34,035 nucleotides of DNA from Planctomycetaceae bacterium (GCA_031274255.1 JAISQK010000145.1:1-34035); one strand, 5' to 3'. Shown: positions 7,421 through 16,218, counted from the stretch's first letter. Translations and numbers: made by a program. Notes: a model not told the origin generated them from the letters alone.

Positions 7421-8548
7421 TTATTCATCATCTGTTTCGTCATCTTCCTCTTCTTCATCGTCCATGTCTTCTTCGTACTCCTCATCTTCCCCGTCTCCCT
7501 GATCAAAGATTGAGCCGTTGAGTATCGCATTCGTGATCAGTGCCAGTGCCTGTCCATGTTTTTCAAAGAATTTCGCGTTGATTTCCAGTAATAACTGATT
7601 CTTTTTCACCTGGGGAAACAAATCTTTCAGGATTGGTTTCAAAAGAAGTTCGGAGACTTCTTCTTCTATTTCGCTGTCAAGAGTTTCCGGCAAAAGCGTC
7701 AAAAGTGTTTTTGAAAAAGCGGCGGCTTTTTGGGCGGAATTTTCATTGTCGAATTGGGTAACAACACTCAACCGCAATGCGGCAGGATCACATCCCAATG
7801 AGGCAAATTCCACTTTCGGGAGCAATTTCAAGAATGTGTTGATTTGTTCTTCGTCAGCGATGTCCGCAAGCGATTCGGACTGTTCGAGAACAGACGAAAG
7901 CAAGACCTCCAAACCGGCGGTCACTGCTGCGGACGGCGTATAAACGAATTGAACCGGAAGTTTCGAGTGAAGTTTCAGAGCCGCATCAATTTCAGGACGT
8001 TTTTCTGCCGGCAGTTCGTCGAACGCTTCGAGGAATGTTTCCGCTTCCTCATCGCTTGCGCAGTAAACAAAATAGGCCCAGCCGTCTTTCGTACCGGCAA
8101 AATCGAGCGAAGCTTCCTGAAATTGCTCTTCGACATCTTCGTCCATCTCCGTTTGACCGGGAATCGCAACAATCAACGGGTAGTCCTCCAGTAATTCTAT
8201 GACCGAAATCACGTAAATTTCATTGATGCCGGCTTCAAGGAATTTGTTTAACGCTTGCTTGGCAAGTTTTTTCTGACCGGCAACCTGTGTTTTGATTTCT
8301 TTTTTAGTCTCTGCCAACGCATCTTCATCGTCTTCGAGAGCGGCGGACGCCGTCGCAACCACCTGTTGTGCAATGGCATCGACATCAAGACCTTTCAGAT
8401 TGATGCGCCCCAGAAATAACGTGTTTTCCTTCAGCAGCGGAGCGATCGCAGAAGTTTCCGCCCGGACGGTGGAAAGACCGGCAAGGGAAATCAGCATGAC
8501 CGTCAGGACGGCGTGAAAAGGAACGTGGAAACGGATTCTTTTTGACAT
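7421..8548 (-). CDS. Secreted protein of unknown function with a very acidic C-terminal tail
   Basis: A 375-residue protein if it starts at the ATG 8548-8546, which has AGGAG eight bases upstream. The frame extends farther upstream, but without a comparable ribosome site. The start MSKRIRFHVPFHAVLTVMLI and the following ALA-type region form a Sec signal peptide ending near VRA. The mature part is alpha/beta with many Glu and Lys residues, for example the helical DEDALAETKKEIKTQVAGQK. It contains phrases such as YLIVAIPGQTEMDEDVEEQF-like segments that suggest a repeated alpha/beta domain, but no motif I can name. The last 25 residues are almost entirely Asp and Glu (DEEYEEDMDDEEEEDDETDD), typical of calcium-binding or solubilising tails. 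Proteins of this look, with a variable DUF3352-like fold, are frequent in planctomycetes. Any function would be a guess. Confidence 0.75.
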   Translation of the reverse strand: MSKRIRFHVPFHAVLTVMLISLAGLSTVRAETSAIAPLLKENTLFLGRINLKGLDVDAIAQQVVATASAALEDDEDALAETKKEIKTQVAGQKKLAKQALNKFLEAGINEIYVISVIELLEDYPLIVAIPGQTEMDEDVEEQFQEASLDFAGTKDGWAYFVYCASDEEAETFLEAFDELPAEKRPEIDAALKLHSKLPVQFVYTPSAAVTAGLEVLLSSVLEQSESLADIADEEQINTFLKLLPKVEFASLGCDPAALRLSVVTQFDNENSAQKAAAFSKTLLTLLPETLDSEIEEEVSELLLKPILKDLFPQVKKNQLLLEINAKFFEKHGQALALITNAILNGSIFDQGDGEDEEYEEDMDDEEEEDDETDDE

Positions 8549-9166
8549 TGGTTTTTCTCCTGTTTGTAAAGGATGGGAAATGGTCAGGCGGCGGAACCGC
8601 CCGATACAAGTTGTTAAATACTGCAAAAACGTGTTACCGAAACTCGTGCTGAGGAAAACGAGCGGAACGGTGACACAAGAAATTGTTACGCCAAAACGCC
8701 GGAAACGAACCGGTCTTGTTTTGAACAGACAGAACGAAGCCCAAAGAATATTTTCTGCAATGCTCCGTCGTAAATATCGAAAGAACCGGGATATTCCGGT
8801 GAGTCGATTAAGAAGATTTCGTAAAATGGGGGGGGGGGTAACTGGAAGGTTTTGCATTGTTTACACCGTTTTGGAGTGTTATTCTAGGAATGGAAGTGTT
8901 ATCGGTACGGAATCATAAAAACTTGGCGAAAAATATCTTTTTTTCCGTGAACCTTTTCCTTGCATGCGGCGTATAACTTGTGGAAATGTCGCATGTTACG
9001 GAAAGAATCCCTTGTGTAGTCTATCTACATTGTTTATTTTAAAGGCGGAAAATAATCATGAGGTAAATAATACGCTTTGTGATCATGAAACCTTGCAGAA
9101 AAGAAGATTTCCGATAAAATGCAGCCTGGAATCGACAACACTGTGAAAATTTGGAGTATATTTGTG
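8549..9166. other. Gene-free stretch with an 11-G homopolymer
   Basis: No reading frame here has a ribosome site, family motif or convincing composition. The stretch is the divergent region between the secreted protein (leftward) and the zinc-ribbon gene (rightward). The one striking detail is a run of eleven G at 8828-8838. A small inverted repeat (TGTAG/CTACA) lies near 9015-9030. Confidence 0.5.
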
Positions 9167-9195
9167 TTGTGGTGTCTCAGCCGTCTGATTATACT
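9167..9195 (+). promoter_or_regulatory. Candidate promoter of the 71-residue zinc-ribbon gene
   Basis: TTGTGG (9167-9172), a 17-base spacer, then TATACT (9190-9195), about 80 bases before the start codon. It fits a sigma-70-type promoter. Confidence 0.45.
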
Positions 9196-9277
9196 GGAAA
9201 TGATGAGTATTTTCAAAAATGTCCGTGTGTTGACGGAAGACACTGTCAGAAAAAAGGAGTTGGAGGAATCATAATCA

Positions 9278-9493
9278 ATGAGTGCAGTGACTTATTTTAT
9301 TCAGTCGTGCCCCACATGCGGGCGAAGGTTGCAGATTCGTGTCGAATATTTGGGGCGGGATGTGAGCTGCTATCATTGCAGTGCAAGATTTCCCGCCGAC
9401 TGCACGCCGCCCGGCGTGAGTGTTCCTTCTTTAACACTCAGTGATTTGACTGCCGGTAATGATTCCCTTCTGGACAACTGTACCTGTCGATGA
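9278..9493 (+). CDS. Small zinc-ribbon protein
   Basis: A 71-residue protein, preceded by GGAGGAATCATAATCA, which puts a ribosome site about ten bases from the ATG. Residues 11-34 form a zinc ribbon with CPTCG and CYHCS, so C11, C14, C31 and C34 with 16 residues between the pairs. The hydrophobic stretch RVEYLGRDVSCYHC is the usual strand between the knuckles. The remaining 35 residues are polar, with Thr, Ser and Pro, and end in CTCR. Small proteins of this kind are very common in planctomycetes, often at the start of longer membrane proteins; this one has no further domain. It is alone between two leftward genes. The function is unknown; nucleic-acid binding or protein docking are possibilities only. 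Confidence 0.7.
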   Translation: MSAVTYFIQSCPTCGRRLQIRVEYLGRDVSCYHCSARFPADCTPPGVSVPSLTLSDLTAGNDSLLDNCTCR

Positions 9494-9537
9494 TTTCCGC
9501 GGCATCAATACCCCCGACGGGTCAAACATTCGTTCAT

Positions 9538-10599
9538 TCATTTGCCGCCGACAATCGGGACGGCACGGGGAAAAATGTAGTAAAACCGAGGCGTGACCAG
9601 GTTGTTCGCCAATTCCGGTGAAAGCATTGCCGATGGACGGACCTCTTGGGATTTCGAGCCGAGCAGATAGTCCATCGCCGTTTTGGGAAGAACGTATTTC
9701 ACCGTTTTGTAACTTCCGGCAGACAGGTTGGCGAGTTCTCCGGCACGCGACACCGCATCTTCGACGAAACCTATTTTGTCGACAAGTCCGTTATCGACCG
9801 CCTGAAGTGCCGTGTAAACCTGACCGGTCGCCAGCTCCTCAATTTTTGCCGGAGTCAGTTGGGGACGTCCTTCATGCACAACTTCCTTGAAACGCAGGAA
9901 CATGTCATCAATGAGTTGCTGAAAGACCTCTTTTTCTTCCGGTGTCATTTTCCGGGTCGGATCGCCCATGGACTTCATCGGACCGCTGGTAACCGGATTC
10001 GAGTGCAGCCCGATTTTGTCGCACAGTTCGGAAAAATCATAGAGGCTGGCAATGACACCGATAGAACCGGTGGTCGTTGTCCGTTCGGCGAAAATTTCCT
10101 GACCTGTCACGGAAAGATAGTACCCTCCGCTGGTGGCCATGCTTCCCATACTGACAACGACAGGCACGTTTTTATTTGCTTTGAACTGCTGAATTTTGTG
10201 GTGATAGTAGTCGCTTCCCGAAACCGTTCCGCCGGGAGAATCAATCCTCAGCACGACCGCTTTCACCTTCGGATCGGTTTCGGCGGCATTGAGCTGTTTG
10301 ATGAACGAACCTTCCTCATCACCGACAATCACACCGGAAAGCGTAATGACGGCGATCTTGTCTGTTGCCTTGTCCGGACCGGAAACGTGTTTCTCCGTCA
10401 CCTCGAATCCGGCATCTCCGTGAAACAGGTATCCCAGCATTGAAAAACAGCCTGCCATCACAATACAAATAACGGCGATTTTCAGAAAAAACGAGAGCAG
10501 CCCCGGCAAGCAGCCGTTGACCGCCGGCGAACCTCCGGACGGTTGACGGTAAACAACGGCGGGACGCTCATGATGATCGTGAGTTTGATCTTGTGACAT
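9538..10599 (-). CDS. sppA: Signal peptide peptidase SppA (short form)
   Basis: A 353-residue serine protease of the SppA/S49 family, which clips signal peptides left in the membrane. A polar N-terminus is followed by one membrane helix at about 33-57 and one protease domain, so it is the single-domain type seen in Bacillus rather than the tandem E. coli form. RIDSPGGTVSGSD (119-131) gives the oxyanion region. MGSMATSGGYYLS (151-163) carries the nucleophile S157, and K199 in SGPMKSMGDPTR is the general base, so the Ser/Lys dyad is intact. A GAAGGAAT site precedes the ATG. It lies 47 bp downstream of the PD-(D/E)XK gene on the same strand, so co-transcription is likely, though a functional link is not obvious. 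Confidence 0.92.
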   Translation of the reverse strand: MSQDQTHDHHERPAVVYRQPSGGSPAVNGCLPGLLSFFLKIAVICIVMAGCFSMLGYLFHGDAGFEVTEKHVSGPDKATDKIAVITLSGVIVGDEEGSFIKQLNAAETDPKVKAVVLRIDSPGGTVSGSDYYHHKIQQFKANKNVPVVVSMGSMATSGGYYLSVTGQEIFAERTTTTGSIGVIASLYDFSELCDKIGLHSNPVTSGPMKSMGDPTRKMTPEEKEVFQQLIDDMFLRFKEVVHEGRPQLTPAKIEELATGQVYTALQAVDNGLVDKIGFVEDAVSRAGELANLSAGSYKTVKYVLPKTAMDYLLGSKSQEVRPSAMLSPELANNLVTPRFYYIFPRAVPIVGGK

Positions 10600-10646
10600 A
10601 TTCAGATTCCTTCGAGTTTGTACTTGACGAAAACAGTGGTTTTGGT

Positions 10647-11291
10647 TTAATCGCTATAATCAGAGGTGTCAATACTCAATTCTTCGATTCTTTTCAAATG
10701 AAGTTTTTTGTTTTCGTATTCCAGCAACACGCTGAAATCAAAGGCAAAACTGTCATGAAGAATGTTCCCCTCTTCTTTATCATCATGACCGTATTGCAAA
10801 GAGGCAGTCATGACGCCACTCCCTTTGACGTGAATATCGCCGTTTTCCACCGAGATTTCATCAATCACGATATCAGAGACGGAATCGAAAGAAGAATGAC
10901 CTGGAAGTTTTTCAATCTCATCAGGTGGATTATTGGAAAAATAACCGGTCAGTAAATCTTCAAGTTCCGCAATGACCAGTTTCTTTTCTCTGGGAGGTGC
11001 CGCAATTGCCACTAGAAGTTTATAATTCCCCAATGACTTCACATAGCTTGCAAGCTGTTCAATATTTTCTTTTTGTCCTGAAGACAGTGTATTATTTCGC
11101 AGTTTGACTTCAATAACGAGATTTTCTTCTCCTTTTTGAGCCAGAATGTCCGCGTAGAATCTTCCCAAGAAAACATTTTTCCGCACCTGATACCCGTGTT
11201 TTCTGTAATCGTCACATATCTGATTGATCGCAGCATCATAAAAATACTCAGTCAGGTTTCGTTCTTTAATTTCCATTGTTTTCGATACCAA
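10647..11291 (-). CDS. PD-(D/E)XK nuclease-fold protein of unknown role
   Basis: A 214-residue protein. Residues 10-105 look like a restriction-endonuclease fold. A helix (YDAAINQICDDYRKHGY) precedes D48 in GRFYADILAQ, then E61 and K63 in LVIEVKLRNN, which gives the D-x12-ExK catalytic pattern of PD-(D/E)XK nucleases, followed by helices and a LLVAIAAPP strand. The C-terminal half (about 130-214) is beta-rich (IVIDEISVENGDIHVKGSGV) and probably a separate domain. The ATG at 11291 overlaps the end of the RusA-like gene by 26 bases. A second in-frame ATG at 11276 overlaps by 11; neither has a clear ribosome site, so translational coupling is likely. The active-site residues are visible. The target and partner are unknown; a defence or repair role is inference. 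Confidence 0.7.
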   Translation of the reverse strand: MVSKTMEIKERNLTEYFYDAAINQICDDYRKHGYQVRKNVFLGRFYADILAQKGEENLVIEVKLRNNTLSSGQKENIEQLASYVKSLGNYKLLVAIAAPPREKKLVIAELEDLLTGYFSNNPPDEIEKLPGHSSFDSVSDIVIDEISVENGDIHVKGSGVMTASLQYGHDDKEEGNILHDSFAFDFSVLLEYENKKLHLKRIEELSIDTSDYSD

Positions 11292-11727
11292 ATTTGTAAA
11301 GTGAGTAACTTAAATGACCACATTCAATATAGATAATATGATCTTCCTCTTCTATAGCGGACAGTAATTGGACAACCATATTTTCTTTGAGGTTTGAAAA
11401 ATCCAATAAAGTGGGAGACGGGCGTGAAATATCGAAAGTTCCGGCAACTCTCATTTTTACCTGGTTGTCATTGGCATATAATTTTCCGGTCAAAGAATCC
11501 CAGACCGGTTTACTGATGTTATCGGCGTCAATACCACTGTTTTTTTTGTAAAAATAGTAAACGATTCCATACAAATCACTGTTCAACAACGCAAAATCAG
11601 GCCAAAACAATTCCAATGCCCGGTGAATATGCCAGGCATAAGAATCTTTTTCAGGTATATTCCCTTTATTTGGCGATCTATAACTGTTAAACGATTTTGC
11701 CTTTTTTTTAACAATAAAATTATACAT
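11266..11727 (-). CDS. RusA-like Holliday junction resolvase family protein
   Basis: A 153-residue protein starting at the ATG 11727-11725, 25 bp after the stop of the large fusion gene. Residues 65-90 read GIDADNISKPVWDSL followed by TGKLYANDNQV. This matches the RusA core, where E. coli has DLDNLQKAAFDAL and DDAQV; D67, D69 and D87 correspond to the three catalytic acids. RusA enzymes are dimers that cut four-way junctions, usually phage-borne. The 60 residues after the core are longer than in RusA and end in an unusual segment rich in Glu and Ile. The region is clearly more AT-rich than the flanking genes, as is the next gene, hinting at acquisition as a pair. No phage structural genes are nearby. 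Confidence 0.75.
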   Translation of the reverse strand: MYNFIVKKKAKSFNSYRSPNKGNIPEKDSYAWHIHRALELFWPDFALLNSDLYGIVYYFYKKNSGIDADNISKPVWDSLTGKLYANDNQVKMRVAGTFDISRPSPTLLDFSNLKENMVVQLLSAIEEEDHIIYIECGHLSYSLYKFGIENNGN

Positions 11728-11752
11728 TGTTTCTGATGTCTGAAAATGGCGA

Positions 11753-14700
11753 TCAATACGTGTCCATTTCCTTTTGAAGGCGTCTGAGTTCGCGGGCAGT
11801 GGTGTCAATGGTGTAGCGGATTTCCTCCTCATTGTGCGCCGACGTGATGAAGAACCGCAGCCGCGCCGCCCTTTCCTCCACCGCCGGATAAAGGATCGGC
11901 TGCACATTGACCCCGCAATCATACAGTGCCTTCGACATCATCACGCTCAACATGGAATTTCCCAAAATCACTGGAATCACCGCGGAATCCCTGCTCAGAC
12001 CGGTATTGAGTCCCTGTTCTTTGGCCAGTGTCAGGAAAAGTCTGCTGTTTTCGCGGAGTTTGTCCACTCGCTGCGGTTCCTGTTCCAACAGTTTCAGTGC
12101 CGCAAGGGCCGCCGCGGTATTGGGAGGCGAAAGTCCGACGCTGAACACAAAACCGGGTGCCGTGAATTTCAGGTACTCAATCAGTTCCTTGCGGCCGGAA
12201 ATGTAACCGCCGCAACTGGCGAAGGTTTTACTCAGTGTACACATCCAGAGATCGACATCTTTCCGGTCAACGTGAAAATGTTCGCCGAGACCTCGTCCGG
12301 TTTTTCCCAAAACGCCGATGGAATGCGCCTCATCAATCATAATCAACGTTTTGTACTGTTTTTTCAGGGCAATCATCCGCTCCAGATCAGGGGAGTCGCC
12401 GTCCATGCTGTAAACTCCCTCCGCGACCATCAGGACACGGCGGTACTCTCCGCGATGTTTTTTCAGAATCCATTCCGCGGCGTCAAGGTCGTTGTGCGGG
12501 AACGGACGCCGTCTTGCGCCGCTCAAAATCGCTCCCTGAACGATACTGTTGTGCGAAAGAGCGTCCATTAAAATCATGTCATTGTCATTAAGGAGATGTC
12601 CGATGACGGATTCATTGGTGGAATGTCCGCCGACCATGACGATGGTGTCTTCCGTTCCGAGAAATTTGGAGATTTCGTTCTCCAGTTCGCGGTGCAGCGG
12701 CTTTTCGCCGGAAACAAGACGGCTCGCCGAAACACTGGTTCCATATCTGGCACACGCTTCCTGGGCCGCTTTCGTGACCACAGGATCGCCCGACATGTTC
12801 ACGTAATTGTAAGAGGAAAAGTTGATCAGTTCCTTGCCGGCAATAATGGTTTTATCGTTCGTCACCGACTCATGAACATCAAAGAAACGGTTGAGCCCTA
12901 ACGAATCCGCCAAGTCAAGCCGTTGACGCAGGGCCTTGTATTCCGGGAATTGTGCGATTTCGTGCCAGTCGTCCGGAATCGCTTCAATCGTAGGAAGTTC
13001 CGCGCGGACCACCGGACGCATTCCGCCGCCGAGATACTTTTGAACAGCTTCCACCACTTCACGGGCGGTGTACAGTGTCGGAAGCACCGATTCAGGAAAC
13101 TGACCGCCGAAACGGTCTTCCAGTGACGCGAGAACTTCCATCCGTTCGAGAGAATCAAGTCCGAGCGTGGTAATGTCGGTGTCAAGCGTGAGTCCCTGTG
13201 TGCGTTCCCGTCCGACTTTGCGGACTTCTTCCAGAACCGTTTCCGCCGTATTTTCGAATGTGCCGGGAAAGACCGTGGTCGTTTTTCCCGACGCGGCGGG
13301 GTCTTCCGAAAGAACCGGCATTTGATCCTTGAGAACCTTCGCCCGTTCCTCCGCTTCCGCGGCACGAGCCTTGAGCCGCTCCGCAATCAGACGGTCGCCG
13401 GGTGCCACGAGTTTGATAGAATCGTCACGGTCGAGAAATTCTTTCTTGGCAAGCGGCGAACCTTGCGCCGTCCACTGTTCAATCCTTTTGAGCGTTCCCG
13501 CGATGAAATCTTCACGGCATCGGTGACGCTGGATTTTACCGCTTGATGTCTTCGGAATGCTCCCCGATTTGAGCAGCACGATCGCATCCGGCGCGATCTC
13601 ATGTTCCTGGGCCACCGCCGTGCGGATCTCGTTGAAAAGTCTGTCAAGTGTTTCACGCTCCAGTGTGAATGTCCGGTCAATCTCCTGAACAATGACCAGC
13701 CGTTCGGAATGTCCGTCATCCACCATGAACGCACCGCCGCTTCCGATACGAAGTGCCGGATCCACTTTTTGCACCGTCGCCTCAATGTCCTGCGGATAAA
13801 CATTGACGCCGTGAATGATAATCAGGTCCTTGATTCTTCCGGTGATGAAAAACTCATCGTTTTGCACGAAACCGAGGTCACCTGTCCGCATGAAAGGTCC
13901 CTCTCCGGTGTCTTTGATGTAAGCCCGAAAGGTGTAGTCTGTCGCTTGTTCCGCGTTCCAATACCCTTGCGCGACACTCGGACCGCACACCCAAATCTCA
14001 CCGACATGTCCTTCTTCACACTCCCGTTCCGTTTCCGGGTCAACGATGGCCGTCCGCTGATCAATCAGGTTACGTCCGCTGGAAACGAGCCATCGGACTT
14101 TTTCCGCGTTGTCCGATGCCGGAACCGCCGCTCCATTGGCCAGTGAGTCGGCATCAATCGCGCGGATGAGCGGTTTTTTCCCGAGTATCCCTCCTGTCAC
14201 AATCAACGTCGCTTCCGCAAGACCGAAACACGGATAAAACGACTCGTACCGGAAACCGCAACGTTCAAATTTCCGTGCGAAATTATCCAGTGTCTCCGCC
14301 TGAACCGGTTCCGCTCCGTTGAAAGCTACCTTCCAGTAGCTTAAATCCAACAGATCCAACTGCTCCTCCGAAATCTGCCGCACACACAAATCGTACGCGA
14401 AATTCGGTCCGCCGCTGGTCGACGCCTGATAACGGGTGATTGCGGAGAGCCATCGGAACGGTTTTTGCAGAAACGAAAGCGGCGACATCAGAATATTGGG
14501 ACACCCGCAATAAATCGGCTGTAAAATTCCGCCGATCAGTCCCATGTCGTGGTAACTCGGCAGCCAAAAGACGCCCCGATTCGAACGGGTGTGTTCAAAA
14601 GCGTCATGAATCAACCTTGAATTATGAATTAAATTTCCGTGACTGAGAATCACTCCTTTAGGAACACCGGTTGAGCCGGACGTGTATTGAAGAAACGCAG

Positions 14701-15250
14701 TTGTGAACTCGGAAATTTCCGGGGAAACCCAGTTGGCTTCGATTCCGGTTTCCATGTCCGTCGTTGCGAGCCACTCCAGCCGATTCAAGTCAGGTGTGTC
14801 CGAAATCAAATCCCTGACCCGCTCCAAAACCTCGCCTGTCGTCAGCGCGACACTTGCTTCCGCGCTCGACGCCACCGCCTGAATTCTCACCATCGACCGG
14901 TTCCGCCGCGGCGGATAAACCGGCACGGCAATCGCTCCGGCGTACAGACATCCGAAAAATGCGGCGATAAAGTCAATCCCCGGCGGATAAAGGAGGAGTA
15001 CGCGTTTTCCTTCCATTTTGCGGATTTGCAACCACGCTCCGATCGCACGGGAACGCCGGTCCAACTCGAAATAGGTCAGCGGAATTTCCTCGTCCACCCC
15101 ATTGGCAAGGTAAATGAACGCCACGTCTTCCTGCTGAACATGCGTCCGGTAGCGGAGCAGCTCAACAAGTGTGGAAGGACCAAAAATTGTGGGAGAAAAT
15201 TTTTCGTTGCGCAATTTAACTGCCTCTCTAGAGCAAGTGGAGTGATTCAC
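11753..15250 (-). CDS. Fatty acyl-AMP ligase / acyl carrier / alpha-oxoamine synthase fusion protein
   Basis: A 1165-residue three-part enzyme. Residues 30-595 are a fatty acyl-AMP ligase: ATP loop YTSGSTGVPKG (189-199), TGDLGF (456-461), GRIKDLIIIHGVNVYP (471-486), and the terminal catalytic K572 in PKTSSGKIQR. Residues 665-742 are an acyl carrier domain with GLDSLE, where S700 is the phosphopantetheine site. Residues 780-1160 are a PLP-dependent alpha-oxoamine synthase (the family of serine palmitoyltransferase, AONS and ALAS) with DEAHSIG (973-979) and the PLP lysine K1008 in TLSKTFASCGG. The likely reaction is loading a fatty acid as acyl-AMP, moving it to its own ACP, and decarboxylative condensation with an amino acid to give a long-chain amino-ketone, as in sphingoid-base synthesis. 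The amino acid is not predictable. The GTG start at 15250 lacks a ribosome site; a TTG at 15214 has GAGAGG upstream. Confidence 0.9.
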   Translation of the reverse strand: MNHSTCSREAVKLRNEKFSPTIFGPSTLVELLRYRTHVQQEDVAFIYLANGVDEEIPLTYFELDRRSRAIGAWLQIRKMEGKRVLLLYPPGIDFIAAFFGCLYAGAIAVPVYPPRRNRSMVRIQAVASSAEASVALTTGEVLERVRDLISDTPDLNRLEWLATTDMETGIEANWVSPEISEFTTAFLQYTSGSTGVPKGVILSHGNLIHNSRLIHDAFEHTRSNRGVFWLPSYHDMGLIGGILQPIYCGCPNILMSPLSFLQKPFRWLSAITRYQASTSGGPNFAYDLCVRQISEEQLDLLDLSYWKVAFNGAEPVQAETLDNFARKFERCGFRYESFYPCFGLAEATLIVTGGILGKKPLIRAIDADSLANGAAVPASDNAEKVRWLVSSGRNLIDQRTAIVDPETERECEEGHVGEIWVCGPSVAQGYWNAEQATDYTFRAYIKDTGEGPFMRTGDLGFVQNDEFFITGRIKDLIIIHGVNVYPQDIEATVQKVDPALRIGSGGAFMVDDGHSERLVIVQEIDRTFTLERETLDRLFNEIRTAVAQEHEIAPDAIVLLKSGSIPKTSSGKIQRHRCREDFIAGTLKRIEQWTAQGSPLAKKEFLDRDDSIKLVAPGDRLIAERLKARAAEAEERAKVLKDQMPVLSEDPAASGKTTTVFPGTFENTAETVLEEVRKVGRERTQGLTLDTDITTLGLDSLERMEVLASLEDRFGGQFPESVLPTLYTAREVVEAVQKYLGGGMRPVVRAELPTIEAIPDDWHEIAQFPEYKALRQRLDLADSLGLNRFFDVHESVTNDKTIIAGKELINFSSYNYVNMSGDPVVTKAAQEACARYGTSVSASRLVSGEKPLHRELENEISKFLGTEDTIVMVGGHSTNESVIGHLLNDNDMILMDALSHNSIVQGAILSGARRRPFPHNDLDAAEWILKKHRGEYRRVLMVAEGVYSMDGDSPDLERMIALKKQYKTLIMIDEAHSIGVLGKTGRGLGEHFHVDRKDVDLWMCTLSKTFASCGGYISGRKELIEYLKFTAPGFVFSVGLSPPNTAAALAALKLLEQEPQRVDKLRENSRLFLTLAKEQGLNTGLSRDSAVIPVILGNSMLSVMMSKALYDCGVNVQPILYPAVEERAARLRFFITSAHNEEEIRYTIDTTARELRRLQKEMDTY

Positions 15251-15485
15251 GACACATTATTGATGTTGGACTTATTTTTCTAAACTTCCTGTTTTAACCC
15301 GTTTTAACAAAAACAGCCGATTCCGCGCCGCGAACAGACAACTCTCTTACACGGTTAATCGTTAAAACCGGCAAAAATGATTATCTCTGTTTCCGTGATT
15401 GTGTCAAAATTGGAAAAAATGTCTTCGGTAAAAAGCTTATTATCGGCAAAATTCAACAGAAAAACGCAAAATAGCCCATTTTATC

Positions 15486-15514
15486 GTGACCTGTCTCAAT
15501 AAATTGAGTATAAT
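15486..15514 (+). promoter_or_regulatory. Candidate promoter of the 205-residue zinc-ribbon gene, in a 350-bp divergent spacer
   Basis: GTGACC (15486-15491), 17 bases, then a perfect TATAAT (15509-15514), about 85 bases before the start at 15601. The rest of the 15251-15600 spacer is AT-rich with no gene. It contains two similar GTTTTAAC/GTTAAAAC segments near 15300 and 15363 that could be operator half-sites for the leftward fusion gene. Confidence 0.45.
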
Positions 15515-15600
15515 AGTCATAAATTTCACAGTTCAATCTTTTTTATCTTTGTATATTCTCTCATTTTTTTCCCAAAATCCAAGGGGGCAAGGGGACATTT

Positions 15601-16218
15601 ATGACAATCCGCGTAATTTGCAAAAAATGTAACAGTAAGTTGGACGCGAAAGACGAACTTCTCGGACAGGTAAAATTGTGTCCGAAATGCAAAAATCCAG
15701 TGAAAATCATTCCTGAAACACCGCCGCGGGAAGTTCCGATGAAAGCGGAAATCATTTCTGAAAATCGGACAGATAATAATCCGCCACTCGCCGCGGGCAA
15801 GATTTCCCGTGAGTTGAATGTTCACAGCAAATACTGCATCTGCACGGAAGAGCGTCTTGTCGCAACGTGGGAAATCGGCAAAGGCTGGGCTTACAATGCC
15901 GGAACAGGTTTCGTCAATGCCGCGAAAAACAGCAACATCATTCCTGAAACCGGCGACTTCACACTGGTGGAAATTGCGGTCGAAGAGGCGGACGACGGTG
16001 TGAAACGCCCTTCCCATGTCAAGGCGTATGAACTGACCTCACGCCGGGCGCTTCCCGCGATTGCCCAGGGAGACAATCCGATTCTGGAAAAGATCACTTC
16101 GGAAAAGACTTTGTCGAAAATTCAGAAAGGACTCGTGCTTGATTTTCTGCGAACCGTCTACATGCCGGACTTCCTCTATGAATCCAAAGGCTTGATTCAT
16201 TTCCTGCGGGAGGATTGA
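15601..16218 (+). CDS. Zinc-ribbon protein of unknown function
   Basis: A 205-residue protein, start preceded by GCAAGGGGACATTT. The N-terminus is a zinc ribbon with C7, C10, C27 and C30 (CKKC and CPKC), the same 16-residue inter-pair spacing as in the small protein at 9278-9493. A Pro/Glu-rich linker covers about 35-65. The rest (70-205) is a soluble alpha/beta domain containing LVATWEIGKGWAYNAGTGF and KAYELTSRRALPAIAQGDNP, which I do not recognise. There is no signal peptide or membrane helix, so it is probably cytoplasmic. It is followed by two membrane-protein genes on the same strand, but the next has its own promoter, so they are not necessarily one operon. Confidence 0.75.
   Translation: MTIRVICKKCNSKLDAKDELLGQVKLCPKCKNPVKIIPETPPREVPMKAEIISENRTDNNPPLAAGKISRELNVHSKYCICTEERLVATWEIGKGWAYNAGTGFVNAAKNSNIIPETGDFTLVEIAVEEADDGVKRPSHVKAYELTSRRALPAIAQGDNPILEKITSEKTLSKIQKGLVLDFLRTVYMPDFLYESKGLIHFLRED

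Noticed and set aside
8580-8918. A 112-codon plus-strand frame across the poly-G run
   Set aside because: It overlaps the leader of the minus-strand gene, has no ribosome site or motif, and is Arg-rich like other chance frames.
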